Positions 18,360 through 27,834 of a stretch of DNA of 64,000 bases are shown piece after piece. The first letter of the stretch is position 1. Every line of letters begins with the position of its first letter. Below the pieces are notes generated by a model. It was not told the origin of the DNA and did no database searches. It saw nothing but the letters and a program-made list of their open reading frames with translations. Where the stretch lies: assembly GCA_015062235.1 (NCBI GenBank), contig SUUZ01000001.1, positions 124,001 through 188,000 of the forward strand, written 5' to 3'. The position numbers and the translations under genes are program-made. The DNA is from Alphaproteobacteria bacterium. Lineage in GTDB: Bacteria; Pseudomonadota; Alphaproteobacteria; RF32; CAG-239.

Positions 18360-18360
18360 C

Positions 18361-19818
18361 TTATTTCACTCCCTCAAATCCAGCTTGTTTTTCCAAAGCT
18401 GAAGCTGCTTCAAATACCCTTTGTTCATCAAAAGCCTTACCGATAATTTGCATACCCAAAGGCAAACCGTCTTTATTCAAACCGATTGGCAAGCTCATTG
18501 CCGGCAATCCAGCCAACGATACCGAAACGGTATAAATATCATTAAGCCACATAGCAATCGGATCTTCTTGCATTTTTTTATCACCAATCGGAAAAGCCGC
18601 AACAGGTGATGTCGGAGTTAAAATCACATCACATTTTTCAAATGCTTTTACAAAATCATCTCGAATAAGACGACGAACTTTTTGTGCTTTTAAGAAGTAA
18701 GCATCATAATAACCAGCCGACAAAACATAAGTACCAACCATGATTCGACGCTTAACCTCTTTACCAAAACCTTGAGTACGCGAATTAATATACATTTCAT
18801 CAATACTGTTACCGTCAACTCGATTACCATAACGCAAACCATCATATCTAGCTAAATTACTCGAGGCTTCTGCTGGTGCAATAATATAATAAGTCGCCAA
18901 AGCATACTTAGTATGAGGAAGCGAAATCTCAACAATTTCTGCACCTCTATCCTTTAACATTTGAGCTGCTTTATCCCAATAAGCAACAACTTCTTCATTC
19001 AAACCGTCTACACGATATTCTTTTGGCAAACCGATTTTCATTCCTCTAATATCACCAGATAAAAACTTTTCAAAATCAGGAACTTCAACTTTTACCGAAG
19101 TAGCATCTTTAGCATCATAACCAGCCATATTTTTAAGCATAATAGCACAATCACGCACATCTTTAGCAATCGGACCAGCTTGATCAAGTGATGAAGCAAA
19201 TGCAATTACACCATAACGCGAACAACGACCATATGTCGGCTTAATACCAGTAACACCACAAAAAGCTGAAGGCTGACGAATTGAACCTCCAGTATCAGTA
19301 CCTGTAGCACCCGCACACATATTTGCACTAACTGCGGCAGCCGAACCTCCAGATGAACCTCCTGCAACCAACTTAACATCTTTACTATATGGATTAACTA
19401 CTGGACCAAAAGCTGATGTTTCGTTACTTCCACCCATGGCAAACTCATCCATATTCAATTTGCCAATAAAATTAGCACCAGCCTTAAGAAGCTTTGAAGT
19501 AACTGTTGCTTCATAAGGAGGAACAAAACCTTTTAAAAAGTTCGAACAAGCTGTTGTTTCTATTCCTTTGGTACAAAACAAATCTTTAACACCCAAAGGA
19601 ATACCTTCTAAATCACCGCTAGTTCCATTTTCAATTTTTATTTGGCTTAATTTAGCTTGTTCCAAAGCTTTTTCAGAACATTCACAAACAAACGCATTTA
19701 ATTCACGTTTTGCTTCCATATTTTTGATATATGCTTGAGTTAATTCAATAGCTGTAAATTCTTTATTTTTTAGAGCCTCTCGAGCTTGAGCAATAGTCAA
19801 TTTTGTTAAATCAGTCAT
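18361..19818 (-). CDS. gatA: Aspartyl/glutamyl-tRNA amidotransferase subunit A
   Basis: A 485-residue amidase-signature enzyme that releases ammonia from glutamine for GatB. The Ser-cisSer-Lys triad is visible as Lys in GVKDLFC, and serines in [11 protein letters not shown] and [12 protein letters not shown]. The length is normal. It is flanked by gatC (25 bases upstream) and gatB (one base downstream), so the three subunits are made together. Confidence 0.96.
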   Translation of the reverse strand: MTDLTKLTIAQAREALKNKEFTAIELTQAYIKNMEAKRELNAFVCECSEKALEQAKLSQIKIENGTSGDLEGIPLGVKDLFCTKGIETTACSNFLKGFVPPYEATVTSKLLKAGANFIGKLNMDEFAMGGSNETSAFGPVVNPYSKDVKLVAGGSSGGSAAAVSANMCAGATGTDTGGSIRQPSAFCGVTGIKPTYGRCSRYGVIAFASSLDQAGPIAKDVRDCAIMLKNMAGYDAKDATSVKVEVPDFEKFLSGDIRGMKIGLPKEYRVDGLNEEVVAYWDKAAQMLKDRGAEIVEISLPHTKYALATYYIIAPAEASSNLARYDGLRYGNRVDGNSIDEMYINSRTQGFGKEVKRRIMVGTYVLSAGYYDAYFLKAQKVRRLIRDDFVKAFEKCDVILTPTSPVAAFPIGDKKMQEDPIAMWLNDIYTVSVSLAGLPAMSLPIGLNKDGLPLGMQIIGKAFDEQRVFEAASALEKQAGFEGVK

Positions 19819-19843
19819 CTTTATTTCTCTTTTTTATTATCAA

Positions 19844-20131
19844 TTATTCAACAACTTTAGGTACTGCAAAATAACCATATTCCTTCATTGGTGCATTAGC
19901 CAATATATCTTTAGAACATTGTCCTTGCGTAACTTCATCTTCACGCAACTGAATACTATTCTCATTAACTGAAATAAGTTGTTCAACATTATCTGTATCA
20001 ACTTCTTTCAACTGATCAACCCATTGAATAATTTTATTAAATTCTTCTCTAGTAGCCTCAATACTATCATCTTCAATCTTAAGGCGTGATAAAAAAGCAA
20101 TTTTCTTCACAGTATCTACATCTACAGCCAT
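19844..20131 (-). CDS. gatC: Aspartyl/glutamyl-tRNA amidotransferase subunit C
   Basis: A 95-residue stabilising subunit of GatCAB that wraps around GatA. Family features are VKKIAFLSRLKI near the start, a helical centre, and LREDEVTQGQ with NAPMKEYGYFAVPKVV at the end. AGGGTGAA precedes the ATG. First gene of the operon, 30 bases after fabI, so it may be co-transcribed with fabI. Confidence 0.94.
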   Translation of the reverse strand: MAVDVDTVKKIAFLSRLKIEDDSIEATREEFNKIIQWVDQLKEVDTDNVEQLISVNENSIQLREDEVTQGQCSKDILANAPMKEYGYFAVPKVVE

Positions 20132-20160
20132 AAAAGTTCACCCTAATCTAAATTACTATA

Positions 20161-20988
20161 CTAAAGCCCTTCTTTGAGCATCTCAACTGTTCCTTTAATA
20201 TTCTTCATACGCAACATTCCTTGTATATGATACCCACTATCAACATGAATAACTTCACCTGTAATACAAGATCCACAATCAGATAACAAACCTAATGTCG
20301 CCATACCAACTTCTTCTGGAGTCACATTACGCTCTAACGCAGAATTAAGTGCATTCCATTGTAACATTTTTCTAAAATCACCAATACCCGAAGCAGCTAA
20401 TGTTTTAATAGGTCCAGCAGAAATTGCATTAACTCTAATTCCTCTTTCACCCAAATCCATAGCCGCATAGCGAACCGATGCCTCTAAAGCGGCCTTAGCT
20501 ACTCCCATAATATTATAATTCGGTATAACTCTCTCCGATCCCATATAGCTCATCGTAACTATAGAACCACCATCATTCATAATTGTAGCAGCGTACTTAC
20601 AAGCTTCAATAAAAGAAAAACAAGAAATATCCATTGTCATCGCAAAATTTTCTCTTGTAGTATCAATCATTTGCCCACGCAATTGGTTTTTATCTGAAAA
20701 GCCTATCGCATGAACTAAAAAGTCAATTTTTCCCCACTTCGTTGCTAATTCTTCAAAACATGTTTTCACACTTGAGCTATCTGAGACATCACACTTAATC
20801 AACAGTGGTTCCTTATCCAACTGTGCTGCTAGCGGTTTCACCCTTTTTTCTAACGCTTCATTCTGATATGAAATTGCAATTCTAGCTCCATGTTCATTCA
20901 ATGCTTGAGCAACACCCCAAGCAATTGATTTATCATTGGCAAGTCCCATAATAAGACCTTTTTTGCCTTCCATTAACAATTTAGACAT
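20161..20988 (-). CDS. fabI: Enoyl-ACP reductase (NADH-type)
   Basis: A 275-residue short-chain dehydrogenase-like enzyme catalysing the last reduction in fatty-acid elongation. It has the atypical FabI cofactor region KKGLIMGLANDKSIAWGVA and the catalytic Tyr/Lys set in SYMGSERVIPNYNIMGVAKAAL; ISAGPIKTLAASGI is also diagnostic. I chose the ATG at 20988 because AAGGA lies nine bases upstream; the ATG nine bases earlier is directly abutted by the AAGGA. The gene precedes gatCAB on the same strand. Confidence 0.95.
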   Translation of the reverse strand: MSKLLMEGKKGLIMGLANDKSIAWGVAQALNEHGARIAISYQNEALEKRVKPLAAQLDKEPLLIKCDVSDSSSVKTCFEELATKWGKIDFLVHAIGFSDKNQLRGQMIDTTRENFAMTMDISCFSFIEACKYAATIMNDGGSIVTMSYMGSERVIPNYNIMGVAKAALEASVRYAAMDLGERGIRVNAISAGPIKTLAASGIGDFRKMLQWNALNSALERNVTPEEVGMATLGLLSDCGSCITGEVIHVDSGYHIQGMLRMKNIKGTVEMLKEGL

Positions 20989-21117
20989 AATCCACATTCC
21001 TTGTTTTTTTCACACACACAATACACAATAGAGTTTTACTCTCTTGCTTTTCACTACAAACTTTTATAGAATTTGACCTAATTTGTAAACATATTTTTTA
21101 CTACAACAAGGACAAAT

Positions 21118-22050
21118 ATGACTATTAATTACCAAATTTTAAAAAAATGGCTAATTTCTACGCATAATTTCTATCGTTTCATTAGTTCGCGAATTCAAAC
21201 TGACAACATACTACGCGTAGCATCATCTTTGAGTTACACATCTCTAATTGCCATTGTTCCTCTTATTGCCATAGGTTTAGCTATTTTTTCAGCTTTTCCT
21301 GTTTTTAATGAAATAAAAGATCAACTACAAGGTACTCTTGTCCAAAATCTAGTACCATCTATTGGAAAAGAGGTTACTATTTATTTTAATGAATTTATTT
21401 CTGCCACAGCTAAACTAACAACTGTTGGTGTTATAGGTATTGCTGTAACAGCAATTCTACTACTTTCAACTATTGAAAACTCTTTTAATTATATATTCAA
21501 AGTTTATAAACCTCGTAATATAAAAACCAAAATCACTCTTTATTGGACTGTTGTAACGCTAGGTCCATTACTTTATGGTGTAGGATTTTCAATGCGTGGT
21601 TATTTTTATACCTTACAAAAATTTATGCCCGAAAGCATAGCCAGTACATCAATTCTACAAAGCATACTTCCAACATTATTTACATTACTAGCCTTAATGC
21701 TAGTTTACATACTTGTTCCTAACAAAAAAGTAAGATTTTGGCATGCTTTTTGGGGAGCAATTATCGCTGTTGTCGGTTTTTTCATCATGCGTAAATTCTT
21801 TGGAGCTTTTATCGCATCATCCGTTGCTTACACTACATTATATGGAGCTTTAGCAGCAGTACCTCTACTTCTAGTATGGCTATATCTTAACTGGGCTGTT
21901 GTAATACTTGGAGCAGCTGTAACAGCAGCTCTTGGTGAATACAAAGAAAGTGAAGAAGAAAAAAATGATGAAAAAACAAAACGTAATTATCACCGTAATA
22001 TAAAAAAATATAATTATCAAAAAAAGTACTTGCCAAAAGAACATAAATAG
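21118..22050 (+). CDS. YihY/BrkB-family inner-membrane protein
   Basis: A 310-residue polytopic protein of the YihY (UPF0761) family, once misnamed RNase BN. About six membrane segments are visible; family marks are ASSLSYTSLIAIVPLIAI in the first third and YTTLYGALAAVPLLLVWLYLNW near the end. The C-terminal 35 residues are a highly charged cytoplasmic tail. The function is undefined in any bacterium; transport has been suggested. The stop codon overlaps the SOS box of recA. Confidence 0.9.
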   Translation: MTINYQILKKWLISTHNFYRFISSRIQTDNILRVASSLSYTSLIAIVPLIAIGLAIFSAFPVFNEIKDQLQGTLVQNLVPSIGKEVTIYFNEFISATAKLTTVGVIGIAVTAILLLSTIENSFNYIFKVYKPRNIKTKITLYWTVVTLGPLLYGVGFSMRGYFYTLQKFMPESIASTSILQSILPTLFTLLALMLVYILVPNKKVRFWHAFWGAIIAVVGFFIMRKFFGAFIASSVAYTTLYGALAAVPLLLVWLYLNWAVVILGAAVTAALGEYKESEEEKNDEKTKRNYHRNIKKYNYQKKYLPKEHK

Positions 22051-22053
22051 AAC
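22039..22053 (+). promoter_or_regulatory. LexA (SOS) box of recA, alphaproteobacterial type
   Basis: GAAC-ATAAATA-GAAC, an exact match to the alphaproteobacterial LexA site GAAC-N7-GAAC. It lies about 52 bp before the recA start and overlaps the probable core promoter (TTGCCA at 22030, -10 near 22053-22059). It also includes the yihY stop. recA is therefore probably LexA-repressed. Confidence 0.85.
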
Positions 22054-22104
22054 ATTATACAACTATACCGATTCTTTCATAATAAAATTTAACGGAGTTA
22101 ACTA

Positions 22105-23133
22105 ATGGATAAAGATAAAGCACTTGACGCAGCACTAAGCCAAATAGAAAAAGCTTTTGGTAAAGGTTCAATTATGAGAATGGGACAAGATAATGCCCAT
22201 GTTGATATTGAAGGTGTTCCTACAGGATCACTTGGTCTTGATATGGCTTTAGGTATTGGAGGTCTACCTAAAGGACGTATTGTCGAAATATATGGTCCCG
22301 AAAGTTCTGGTAAAACAACTCTTGCTCTAAGTGTTATTGCTCAAGCTCAAAAAAATGGTGGAACTTGTGCTTTTATTGATGCCGAACATGCCCTTGACCC
22401 ATCATATGCTAAAAAAATTGGAGTAGATTTAGAAAATCTACTTATATCTCAACCAGATGCTGGCGAACAAGCACTTGAAATTACAGATACTTTGGTACGA
22501 TCAGGCGCTATAGATGTATTAGTTGTCGATTCTGTTGCTGCCTTGGTACCTAAAGCTGAACTAGAAGGAGAAATGGGTGACTCCCATATGGGTTTGCAAG
22601 CCCGTTTAATGTCTCAAGCTTTACGTAAACTCACATCAACCATTGCGCGTTCTAACACATTGGTAATTTTTATTAACCAAATACGTATGAAAATAGGTGT
22701 TATGTTTGGTAACCCAGAAACAACTACTGGTGGCAATGCTCTAAAATTCTATGCTTCTGTCCGCATTGATATCCGTAGCATTGGTAAAATAAAAGATAAA
22801 GAAGATATCATTGGCTCACAAACCAGAGTAAAGATTGTCAAAAATAAAGTTGCTCCTCCATTCAAAGTTGTCGATTTTGATATTATGTACGGAGAAGGAA
22901 TTTCTAAAACAGGTGAAATCGTTGATCTTGGTGTTAAAGCTAACGTTATTGAAAAGTCTGGAGCTTGGTTCTCTTATAATGGGGACAAAATAGGACAAGG
23001 TCGCGAAAATGCCAAAATTTTCTTACGCAATCATCCTGAAATTGCTACCGAAATTGAAAATAAAATTAAAGCAGAAGCTGGTCACCTAAGCGCCGAAATG
23101 ATTGGTGGTAGTGATCCTATAGATGATGAATAA
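22105..23133 (+). CDS. recA: Recombinase RecA
   Basis: A 342-residue RecA, the strand-exchange ATPase and LexA co-protease. Walker A is GPESSGKTT (about 66-74), Walker B is [10 protein letters not shown], and loop L2 is in [17 protein letters not shown]. The C-terminus ends in an acidic tail. CGGAGTT precedes the ATG. An SOS box and a private promoter lie upstream, and a strong terminator follows 15 bases after the stop, making it monocistronic. Confidence 0.98.
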   Translation: MDKDKALDAALSQIEKAFGKGSIMRMGQDNAHVDIEGVPTGSLGLDMALGIGGLPKGRIVEIYGPESSGKTTLALSVIAQAQKNGGTCAFIDAEHALDPSYAKKIGVDLENLLISQPDAGEQALEITDTLVRSGAIDVLVVDSVAALVPKAELEGEMGDSHMGLQARLMSQALRKLTSTIARSNTLVIFINQIRMKIGVMFGNPETTTGGNALKFYASVRIDIRSIGKIKDKEDIIGSQTRVKIVKNKVAPPFKVVDFDIMYGEGISKTGEIVDLGVKANVIEKSGAWFSYNGDKIGQGRENAKIFLRNHPEIATEIENKIKAEAGHLSAEMIGGSDPIDDE

Positions 23134-23148
23134 CTCCAAATTGAAAAA

Positions 23149-23183
23149 GAGCTATTGAAAATATATTCAATAGCTCTTTTTTT
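23149..23183 (+). terminator. Bidirectional terminator after recA
   Basis: GAGCTATTGAA (23149-23159) pairs with TTCAATAGCTC (23166-23176), followed by seven T; the A-run before the stem serves the convergent gene ending at 23183. Confidence 0.92.
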
Positions 23184-24016
23184 CACTTAACATTTATTGT
23201 ATAACGAATTTTACTAAAACTCCTTTGCATTGCATTTGTTGCTCCTGGAGTAATTGAAGCATAATTACCTCTGAATTCATCACCGCCCACTTTTTTCAAA
23301 ATACGATTAAGTCTTTCCATCACAGGCTTAATCGTAACAAGCTGTAAAGAACTCATAACAGACCAATATTCGCCATCAATTTCATCCTTTGTTTTAGCAT
23401 CTCTTATTGCATCATTAATGGACTGGCAAACAACTTCATCATACAAATAAACCACAAATCCTTTATACTTACCAAACATTACAGCCTTATATGGAATATA
23501 TATCCCTATTGGCATCATTTCTGTAAGTATATAACTAGACAATAACAACCTATCTTCCCACTTATACAAAAGCAAAAAGTCTTGTTCTTGCCCAATAACT
23601 TGCTTTTTCAAAACAGGATAATCAGCAAAACTAGCAAACACTGTTTTTGGCTCTACCATAACACCATTACTAGTTTTATCAGAATTTTCTCCAACAATAG
23701 CATTCTTTCTAGGTCTTCCTCTACGTCGCTTAGGCAACTCTGCACTTTGCGGAATAGCTACCGTTGTCTCCTCAGATAAAGCACTATCATCCTTAGGTTT
23801 AGGTTTACGCCCTCGACGCTTAGGTTGTTCTACTACAGAACTGACGACACCATCTTTAATTTTTGGTTTACGTCCCCTCTTCTTAAGTAACTTAGGAAAA
23901 CACTCGTCTTGAGTTAAACCCCACTCTGATATTAGTTCTTTGACTAACATCAAACGCTCCTCTGGTAATATATTAACCAAAGAAAGCATTTTTCTAATAA
24001 TTTCTAACTTTTCCAT
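23183..24016 (-). CDS. Unknown protein with three AT-hook-like motifs
   Basis: A 277-residue protein. After an N-terminal helical region (about 1-42) come three basic motifs resembling AT-hooks: KKRGRKPK (about 44-51), RRGRKPKPK (about 67-75) and KRRRGRPRK (about 95-103), joined by acidic-polar linkers. The remaining 150 residues form an unrecognised folded domain with no membrane segment. AT-hooks bind the minor groove of AT-rich DNA, so a nucleoid or regulatory role is plausible in this AT-rich genome. I do not recognise the family. The gene is convergent with recA and shares its terminator. Confidence 0.75.
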   Translation of the reverse strand: MEKLEIIRKMLSLVNILPEERLMLVKELISEWGLTQDECFPKLLKKRGRKPKIKDGVVSSVVEQPKRRGRKPKPKDDSALSEETTVAIPQSAELPKRRRGRPRKNAIVGENSDKTSNGVMVEPKTVFASFADYPVLKKQVIGQEQDFLLLYKWEDRLLLSSYILTEMMPIGIYIPYKAVMFGKYKGFVVYLYDEVVCQSINDAIRDAKTKDEIDGEYWSVMSSLQLVTIKPVMERLNRILKKVGGDEFRGNYASITPGATNAMQRSFSKIRYTINVK

Positions 24017-24105
24017 ACCCTATAATTTATTAAACATAATATTTCTATACTTCACTTATAACATTTTATTATAAAATTCAATATTAAATCTAATTTTATT
24101 TAATA

Positions 24106-24996
24106 CTATCCAACTTCAATACCAAAAAAATTCTTTGCCATTAATCCTATTAAAAATGAAATCAATGCTACTGATAAACTAATTACAGCCATCTCCACAA
24201 ATTTAGCCCAAAAAGCTTCTGATTTAACTATAGCAATATAAAAATTAAATATAAAAACCAAAAATATTACTATTCCTATCATACAAATAAGAGCTGGTAA
24301 AAACATATTATTTGGAAATAACAAATAAGGCATAACTAAGCAAACAACTGTAATTAAATAAGCAACTCCTGTATAAAAGCTAGCTTTCAAAGCATTTGGA
24401 TTACCATCTGCCCTCTCAGCTAAATAATTTGATGCCGCCATTGATAAAGTTGCCGCAATACCTGTAATAACCCCAGACATAGCAATTAAAGTCGTATTCA
24501 TTAACACAAAAGTCAAACCAGCAATTGCCCCCGTAAGCTCCACCAAAGCATCATTCAACCCTAAAACCATAGCACCAATATAATTTAACCGCTCCTCATC
24601 AAGCATATCAATAAGCTGTTTTTCATGCTTTTTCTCATCTTCAATAATTTGTTCAACCTCAGGAATCTCCTTTTTTAGTTGCTCCAAACCTTTTATTCCT
24701 TCATACTCATGCAATTCTAAAAGTTTAATAACAAAAGTATAACCTAAAATGTATGTAAGCATCCTATACCACCAAACCTTTAAAATGTTTGGTCTAACAT
24801 CTTTTTTTGTATAATTCTTCCACGTATTAGCATGATGTGCTTCATCTTGAGCAATCTGATGCAAAATGGCACAATTTTTTTTATCCTTACTACATTTAGC
24901 AAAATGTGAATAAATAGCCGCACTATTAATCTCATCTTGTTGAAATAATAACATTAATTTTTGAGAATCTCTTGAGTGAATTACATTATTTGTCAT
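24106..24996 (-). CDS. mbfA: MbfA-type ferritin-VIT1 iron exporter
   Basis: A 296-residue fusion: an N-terminal ferritin-like/rubrerythrin di-iron domain (about 1-125), with ligand glutamates and histidines in QQDEINSA, QDEAHHANTW and IEDEKKHEKQL, followed by a VIT1/CCC1 membrane domain (about 140-296) with GLNDALVELTGAIAGLTF. In Agrobacterium and Bradyrhizobium MbfA exports iron and protects against peroxide. AAGGA precedes the ATG. No Irr-type box could be assigned. Gene symbol by domain architecture. Confidence 0.85.
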   Translation of the reverse strand: MTNNVIHSRDSQKLMLLFQQDEINSAAIYSHFAKCSKDKKNCAILHQIAQDEAHHANTWKNYTKKDVRPNILKVWWYRMLTYILGYTFVIKLLELHEYEGIKGLEQLKKEIPEVEQIIEDEKKHEKQLIDMLDEERLNYIGAMVLGLNDALVELTGAIAGLTFVLMNTTLIAMSGVITGIAATLSMAASNYLAERADGNPNALKASFYTGVAYLITVVCLVMPYLLFPNNMFLPALICMIGIVIFLVFIFNFYIAIVKSEAFWAKFVEMAVISLSVALISFLIGLMAKNFFGIEVG

Positions 24997-25023
24997 ATAT
25001 CATTCCTTATAAATTACAAAAAA

Positions 25024-25542
25024 TTATTTTTTAGTAACCACATGTTCTGGATATGGTTTTAAGTTTTTTAACTTATCCCTTAAAAACATTGGATACGCCT
25101 CAACCTCATTTAATTTTTCAATTGGCAACCAACACATTTTTTCTTCCACAGTTCCATTTAGCGTCATACTATGGCTATCAATTTCCTGCGTTCCTCTAGA
25201 TTTCATTAAAAAGAAAAACGAAATTTCATGACAATCCAAACCTTTCATGGCTCCATCATTACGTTTAAAAAAGTTCTCCTCAATATAAGCTAAACGATCA
25301 ATCTCATAATGTACCCCTGTCTCTTCAAAAACTTCACGTAAAACGGCTTGCTCGGCAGTTTCTCCTAATTCTATAGCCCCTCCAATTGAGTAATAATACT
25401 TTTCAACATCATTAGTTGCAAACAAAACACATCCATCCTCAATAATTATTGCAGCAGCTCGCAACCTAAAACGACGATTATCTTCAGTCTGAAAACAAAC
25501 ATCATTATTCATCATATCAATAGAGTTAGAAATTTTTGCCAT
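25024..25542 (-). CDS. Nudix hydrolase
   Basis: A 172-residue Nudix protein. The Nudix box reads GGAIELGETAEQAVLREVFEETG, split here as GAIELGE plus REVFEETG, giving all catalytic glutamates. It includes YSIGGAIELGE as in MutT-like NTP or nucleoside-diphosphate-sugar hydrolases, but the substrate cannot be told. GAGAGGG precedes the ATG. It starts one base after the PPase-like gene ends, so the two are co-translated. Confidence 0.9.
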   Translation of the reverse strand: MAKISNSIDMMNNDVCFQTEDNRRFRLRAAAIIIEDGCVLFATNDVEKYYYSIGGAIELGETAEQAVLREVFEETGVHYEIDRLAYIEENFFKRNDGAMKGLDCHEISFFFLMKSRGTQEIDSHSMTLNGTVEEKMCWLPIEKLNEVEAYPMFLRDKLKNLKPYPEHVVTKK

Positions 25543-25543
25543 T

Positions 25544-25882
25544 TTACCCTCTCACTATTATATGTTTAAACCATTTTTCTTGAAAACACGTTTGTTTCTC
25601 TATTTCTTCATCTGATATATCTGTATTATTTGGCAATACCACCAATTTATCATCATTATCATCAATTCTATGTATTACCGCAACACAAACACCTTCAAAC
25701 TCATCTAAAGAAACATCTACTCCTAACACGTAAACATCTAGCTCTTCACCATCTCCAGAAATAGTATTAGGAACATAACCATAGTTTACCTCATAAACAA
25801 ATCCATACTTAGGATGTTTAGTTCCCAATGGTCGATCCATTTTTACTTTAACCCTTTTACCAATATACTCTTTTGCTAACAT
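25544..25882 (-). CDS. Short inorganic-pyrophosphatase-like protein
   Basis: A 112-residue protein resembling the core of family I inorganic pyrophosphatases: VYEVNYGYVPNT, then DGEELDVYVLG, similar to the Asp-rich metal signature of PPases. At 112 residues it is much shorter than true PPases (about 170), so it is likely a reduced relative with an uncertain substrate. AGGAG stands before the ATG. It is directly coupled to the Nudix gene and lies in a cluster of nucleotide-related hydrolases. Confidence 0.75.
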   Translation of the reverse strand: MLAKEYIGKRVKVKMDRPLGTKHPKYGFVYEVNYGYVPNTISGDGEELDVYVLGVDVSLDEFEGVCVAVIHRIDDNDDKLVVLPNNTDISDEEIEKQTCFQEKWFKHIIVRG

Positions 25883-26029
25883 AAATTATCTCCTAAAATA
25901 TATAAGCAAAAGGATTTTATAGCATTCTTTAAATAATGCAAAACATTTTTATAACTAAAAAATTAATAGACATAAAATAAACATAGACTATAATTAAACA
26001 GATACCTCATCACAATTAAGGAAATAAAA

Positions 26030-26359
26030 ATGCCGCTAGAACTTAAAGATTCTCCAACTTTACAAGATTTTCAATCTTATGTTTTACAAATGAAACAAGA
26101 ACGAGGTTTTAATACCACTGATAAATTTTATGAATGCTGTCTACTTGCAGAGGAATGTGGCGAGCTAATTTCCGCTATCCGCAAAAACAACAAAAATGGT
26201 TCTATAGGTTCTGGATCGACTGCTGGGAATATCGCTGAAGAATTAGCTGATGTTTTTATCTATATATGTTCACTTGCTAACATGCACAACATTGACCTTG
26301 AGCAAGCCTTCCGCAACAAAGAAGAAAAAAATAAACTACGAACTTGGAAAAAACTATAA
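26030..26359 (+). CDS. MazG-like nucleotide pyrophosphohydrolase
   Basis: A 109-residue all-alpha NTP pyrophosphohydrolase of the MazG/dUTPase-2 superfamily. The first metal-binding motif is EECGELISAI and the second is IAEELADVFIYICSLANMH, giving the ExxE and ExxD ligands. Such short MazG proteins hydrolyse dNTPs or non-canonical NTPs. AAGGAAAT precedes the ATG. The P-loop kinase gene begins four bases downstream. Confidence 0.85.
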   Translation: MPLELKDSPTLQDFQSYVLQMKQERGFNTTDKFYECCLLAEECGELISAIRKNNKNGSIGSGSTAGNIAEELADVFIYICSLANMHNIDLEQAFRNKEEKNKLRTWKKL

Positions 26360-26362
26360 ACA

Positions 26363-26839
26363 ATGTCTGAAATACATTTAATTCATGGCTTTATCGGGTT
26401 TGGCAAAACAACTCTTGCCAAAAAATTAGAAAAGTCTCTTCCTGCTATTAGATTTACTCACGATGAGATAATGTTATCAAAATATGGTCGTAACCCGAAT
26501 AATTTCCAGATTAAATATAAGTTAGTTGACGATTTCATAAAGCAACAAACAATCAACGCAATTATGCTCAAACAAAATGTGATTCTTGACTATGGATTCT
26601 GGAGCAAAAAATCTCGTGAAGAAATTTTCACTTGGTCAAAAAAATTAACTAACGATGTCTTTTTTCATGCGATTATATGTGATATTGAAATTGCTAAATC
26701 GCGCACAATAAAAAGAACTCAAAACAATAAAAATGAGCTTTTTATTGATGAAAATTGTTTTAATGAGCGACTAAAATTATTTGAACCATTAACAAATAAC
26801 GAACCATACCCTATAATTTTTCATGATTATTCATCTTAA
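26363..26839 (+). CDS. P-loop kinase-like ATP-binding protein
   Basis: A 158-residue AAA_33-type small-molecule kinase. The P-loop is HGFIGFGKTTLAKKL at residues 7-21, with THDEIMLSKYGR as the likely substrate-binding Asp region, and a lid with arginines (KSRTIKRTQNN). The substrate is unknown; relatives phosphorylate nucleosides, antibiotics or polynucleotide ends. It follows mazG by four bases, and its end overlaps the convergent GNAT gene by 29 bases. Confidence 0.8.
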   Translation: MSEIHLIHGFIGFGKTTLAKKLEKSLPAIRFTHDEIMLSKYGRNPNNFQIKYKLVDDFIKQQTINAIMLKQNVILDYGFWSKKSREEIFTWSKKLTNDVFFHAIICDIEIAKSRTIKRTQNNKNELFIDENCFNERLKLFEPLTNNEPYPIIFHDYSS

Positions 26840-27290
26840 ATATCATTCTTTGTTCTAAAGGTTCAAATCCATAATGCTCATAAAAACTATAAGCATTATG
26901 ATTTTTGTTATAAACACCAAGCCTTATTTCATCTATTTTTTCTTGCTTGCAAATTTCAAAAAATGCATCCAGCAGCTTTCTTCCTATTCCATTTCCTCGC
27001 AAACCTTCTGCAACACCAAAATTACTAATATGTGCAACTTTAGATTCAATCAAATATGGAACATCTTTTATGTCCGCCAATAAATATCCTTCAACTAAAC
27101 CAACATTATTTTCTGCAACTAAAGCAATAATATTACCGTCAATTAATGAATTTAAAAATCCAAGCTTTTCAAATTCATCATCTTGTTCAGTAAAATATCC
27201 ACCTAATATATCAATATGATATTGCCTAACCTCACGACATAATTTTAACACCTGTGGCAAATCTTTTTCAGCAAACTTTCTAATTGTCAT
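26811..27290 (-). CDS. GNAT-family N-acetyltransferase
   Basis: A 159-residue acetyltransferase. The acetyl-CoA-binding motif A is LRGNGIGRKLLDAFF, preceded by HISNFGV, with NHNAYSFYEHYGFEP as motif B. The substrate is unknown. The start overlaps the upstream kinase stop by four bases (ATGA), so the pair is co-translated. Confidence 0.88.
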   Translation of the reverse strand: MTIRKFAEKDLPQVLKLCREVRQYHIDILGGYFTEQDDEFEKLGFLNSLIDGNIIALVAENNVGLVEGYLLADIKDVPYLIESKVAHISNFGVAEGLRGNGIGRKLLDAFFEICKQEKIDEIRLGVYNKNHNAYSFYEHYGFEPLEQRMIFKMNNHEKL

Positions 27291-27799
27291 TTTATGATGC
27301 TCCTCAAAAAACTTAAAATATTATTTTTTGTTTGTTCTGGTGTCTGTTCACTATTATCAATTATCAAATCAGAAAAATTTGGACAATGATAATTTTCTAA
27401 ATACATTTGTTTAATTCGAGCAACTTCCCATTCATCTAAAATTCTATTTCCCCTATTTTGCACACATATATCTAAACGAGGCGACAAAGTTATATTAATA
27501 AAACGAGTACCCTCATCTTCCCATTTTTTCCATTCTTCATATAAATTGGCTGTTATAGGATATGTGAAAATTATAATTCCATAATTTTTATTTAACTTTT
27601 CTCGACAAACAATACTATTAAGCCTTTTTGTCCGTTCACTCCAACCATCTTCCATTGATAAGCCTAATTTATTTTGTTCATCATCACTCAATAAATCATC
27701 TACTTCTATAAACAACGCATTATCTAACTCTTTAATTAAAAGTTTAGATGTTGTTGTTTTTCCTGAGTTGATTGGTCCATTTATATTTACGATAAGCAA
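27287..27799 (-). CDS. P-loop kinase-like protein
   Basis: A 170-residue protein with the P-loop NINGPINSGKTTTSKLL near the N-terminus, followed by IEVDDLLSD, a pattern like shikimate/AAA small-molecule kinases. The best start is TTG at 27799: GGAGG lies nine bases before it, whereas a TTG at 27820 has no ribosome-binding site. The substrate is unknown. It is translationally coupled to the GNAT gene, suggesting a modification pair. No relation to toxin-antitoxin kinases could be established. Confidence 0.75.
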   Translation of the reverse strand: MLIVNINGPINSGKTTTSKLLIKELDNALFIEVDDLLSDDEQNKLGLSMEDGWSERTKRLNSIVCREKLNKNYGIIIFTYPITANLYEEWKKWEDEGTRFINITLSPRLDICVQNRGNRILDEWEVARIKQMYLENYHCPNFSDLIIDNSEQTPEQTKNNILSFLRSIIK

Positions 27800-27834
27800 T
27801 ATACATTTCCTCCATTGCAAATAGTATAAATAGC

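Noticed and set aside
26855..26875. TTCAAATCC as a tRNA T-loop
   Set aside because: Lies in the GNAT coding region and has no acceptor or anticodon arms.
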